Translations under genes and position numbers: made by a program | Notes under the pieces: generated by a model | What the model was told of the DNA's origin: nothing | Database searches by the model: none | The model's input: only the letters and a program-made list of their open reading frames with translations | In this document: in pieces, positions 4,957 through 6,509 of the stretch | Layout: each line of letters opens with the position of its first letter | How positions within the stretch are numbered: position 1 is the first letter of the stretch | NCBI GenBank assembly: GCA_013619035.1 | Contig: JABXKX010000512.1 | Span: 1 to 6,509, forward strand | Direction of reading: 5' to 3' | Source of the DNA: Peptostreptococcaceae bacterium | GTDB lineage: Bacteria > Bacillota_A > Clostridia > Peptostreptococcales > Acidaminobacteraceae | Length of the DNA stretch: 6,509 nucleotides

Positions 4957-6509
4957 TTAAGCCTCTTTTACTAATGCATGTTTAAGCACTTCGTCCATGT
5001 TTTTAACAGGTACCAATTCAACATTTTCTTTTACAGAATCAGGAACCTCTTTTAAGTCTTTGATATTTTCATATGGGAATAGAATTTTCTTAATACCAGC
5101 TCTTTCAGCTGCCAAAGTTTTTTCTTTAAGACCACCAATTGGTAACACTCTACCACGTAAGGTGATTTCACCTGTCATGGCGATATCATTTCTCACTGGA
5201 ATCCCTGTAATCGCTGAAATAACAGCAGTTGCCATCGTAATACCAGCAGACGGACCATCTTTAGGTGTAGCACCTTCTGGAATGTGAATATGAATATCCA
5301 TTTTTTCATGGAAATCAGGCTCCAAATTATATTTACTCGCAATTGATCTGATATAACTCATCCCAGCTTTAGCAGATTCCTTCATAACATCTCCAAGTTG
5401 ACCTGTTAAAACAAGTTTGCCTTTACCAGACAGTTTAGCAACTTCAATGTTTAAAGTCGTTCCACCGACTGATGTCCAAGCAAGTCCCATAACAACACCA
5501 ACTTGACTCTTATCTTCTATTTCATCATAACTATAAATCGGAGCATCTAAGAAAGTTGGTACTTCATCTATAGTTACATCAATAAAGTCTTTCTTATACT
5601 CAACAATTTCTACAGCTAGTTTTCTTAATAATCTAGCAATCTTTCTTTCTAACTCTCTCACACCGGATTCTCTTGTATAATTTGTAATAATACGTCTAAT
5701 ACTTTCATCTGGTAAATTGAATTGTTCAGATTTAAGACCATGTAATTCCTGTTGCTTAGACACTAAATATCTCTTAGCAATTTCAAGTTTTTCTCTTTCA
5801 GTATAACCAGACACTTGAATGATTTCCATTCTATCCAACAAAGGTCTTGGAATCGTACTCAAACTGTTTGCTGTTGTAATAAACATTACCTTTGATAAAT
5901 CAAATGGTATTTCTAAGTAGTGATCTGTAAACTCTTTGTTTTGTTCTGGATCTAATACCTCTAAAAGTGCTGAAGCAGGATCTCCTCTAAAATCACTTGA
6001 CAATTTATCAATTTCATCAAATAAAAGTACTGGATTCTTGTAACCTACTTCTTTTATAGCAGTCATAATACGGCCTGGGATAGCACCTATATAAGTTCTT
6101 CTATGACCTCTAATCTCAGCTTCATCACGTACACCACCTAGTGACATACGAATGAACTTACGGTTTAAAGATCTAGCAATTGATTTAGCTATTGATGTTT
6201 TACCAACACCTGGTGGTCCTACCAAACAAATAATAGGTCCTTTCATAGATTTAGTCAGTTGTTTAACCGCCAAATACTCGAGCACACGCTCTTTAACTTC
6301 TTTCAGACCGTAATGGTCCTCATCAAGGATAATTCTTGATTTAGATAGATTTAAAGAGTCTTTGGTCATCTTATTCCATGGTAAGTCTAAAATGTTATTT
6401 ACATACGTTCTAATAACATTACTTTCAGCTGAATTAGGTGCTAAAAGAGCTAGTCTCTTCACCTTTGATGCTAGTGTTTGTTTAACCGCTTTTGGAGCGT
6501 TTAATTTCT
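4957..6509 (-). CDS. lon: ATP-dependent Lon protease, C-terminal two thirds (5' partial)
   Basis: The frame remains open to the window edge; 516 residues are visible, and the N-terminal substrate-binding domain lies outside. Lon is a soluble homo-oligomeric AAA+ protease that unfolds and degrades damaged and regulatory proteins. In fragment numbering: the linker with [10 protein letters not shown] (about 35-44) and [18 protein letters not shown] (64-81); Walker A GPPGVGKT (97-104); [21 protein letters not shown] (122-142); Walker B LLFDEID (161-167); sensor-1 ITTAN (210-214); and sensor-2 region GVRELERKI (282-290). The protease domain carries catalytic Ser420 in PKDGPSAG and Lys461 in GGLKEK, the Ser-Lys dyad of the family. 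All key residues are intact. A GTG at 6462 could begin a shorter frame, but it falls inside the conserved linker, so the true start is upstream. The gene heads the operon, at least within the window, and its stop is one base from engB. Its promoter is not visible. Confidence 0.97.
   Translation of the reverse strand, partial: KLNAPKAVKQTLASKVKRLALLAPNSAESNVIRTYVNNILDLPWNKMTKDSLNLSKSRIILDEDHYGLKEVKERVLEYLAVKQLTKSMKGPIICLVGPPGVGKTSIAKSIARSLNRKFIRMSLGGVRDEAEIRGHRRTYIGAIPGRIMTAIKEVGYKNPVLLFDEIDKLSSDFRGDPASALLEVLDPEQNKEFTDHYLEIPFDLSKVMFITTANSLSTIPRPLLDRMEIIQVSGYTEREKLEIAKRYLVSKQQELHGLKSEQFNLPDESIRRIITNYTRESGVRELERKIARLLRKLAVEIVEYKKDFIDVTIDEVPTFLDAPIYSYDEIEDKSQVGVVMGLAWTSVGGTTLNIEVAKLSGKGKLVLTGQLGDVMKESAKAGMSYIRSIASKYNLEPDFHEKMDIHIHIPEGATPKDGPSAGITMATAVISAITGIPVRNDIAMTGEITLRGRVLPIGGLKEKTLAAERAGIKKILFPYENIKDLKEVPDSVKENVELVPVKNMDEVLKHALVKEA

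Noticed and set aside
4997..5287. Plus-strand open frame of 96 codons opposite lon
   Set aside because: Antisense to the Lon protease domain with intact catalytic residues; no independent support.
6460..6462. GTG as a possible start of a short Lon
   Set aside because: The conserved Lon linker frame continues upstream to the window edge ([15 protein letters not shown] precedes it), so this is an internal valine codon.

Overview
The window is AT-rich housekeeping DNA from a bacterium of the low-GC Bacillota/Mollicutes (Tenericutes) type. All 13 tryptophans in the called genes are encoded by TGG and no reading frame needs TGA as a sense codon. This points to the standard genetic code and away from the Mycoplasma/Spiroplasma code. 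An Acholeplasma-like wall-less bacterium or a related low-GC Firmicute would fit. That placement is inferred from composition, codon use and gene order, not from a database search.

Layout: (1) Positions 1-441, + strand: the 3' part of a membrane-anchored protein with an acidic spacer and a C-terminal LysM-like (MltG/YceG N-terminal type) domain. Its last codons and stop are copied again just downstream. (2) A perfect 26-bp palindrome at 492-517 is the shared terminator between this gene and a convergent minus-strand pair. (3) Positions 503-2553, - strand: an RsmF-like 16S rRNA m5C methyltransferase followed by an RsuA-like pseudouridine synthase, joined by a 4-base ATGA overlap. (4) Positions 2554-2784: a 231-bp divergent control region with a -10 box for fba, a cre-like (LacI/CcpA-family type) operator over that -10, and a longer imperfect dyad upstream. 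(5) Positions 2785-3708, + strand: class II fructose-bisphosphate aldolase, apparently a single-gene transcription unit. (6) Positions 3715-3781: two back-to-back terminators, one for each convergent unit. (7) Positions 3786-6509, - strand: a tight lon-engB-ppiB operon (transcribed in that order), with the 5' end of lon outside the window.

The genes cover 16S rRNA modification (rsmF, rsuA), ribosome assembly (engB), protein folding and turnover (ppiB, lon) and central glycolysis (fba). I see no mobile element, CRISPR array, RNA gene or defence system. The less ordinary signals are small: three short direct duplications within the first 800 bases, a terminator palindrome overlapping a stop codon, and the dyads upstream of fba. 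I did not find evidence of a new multi-gene system.
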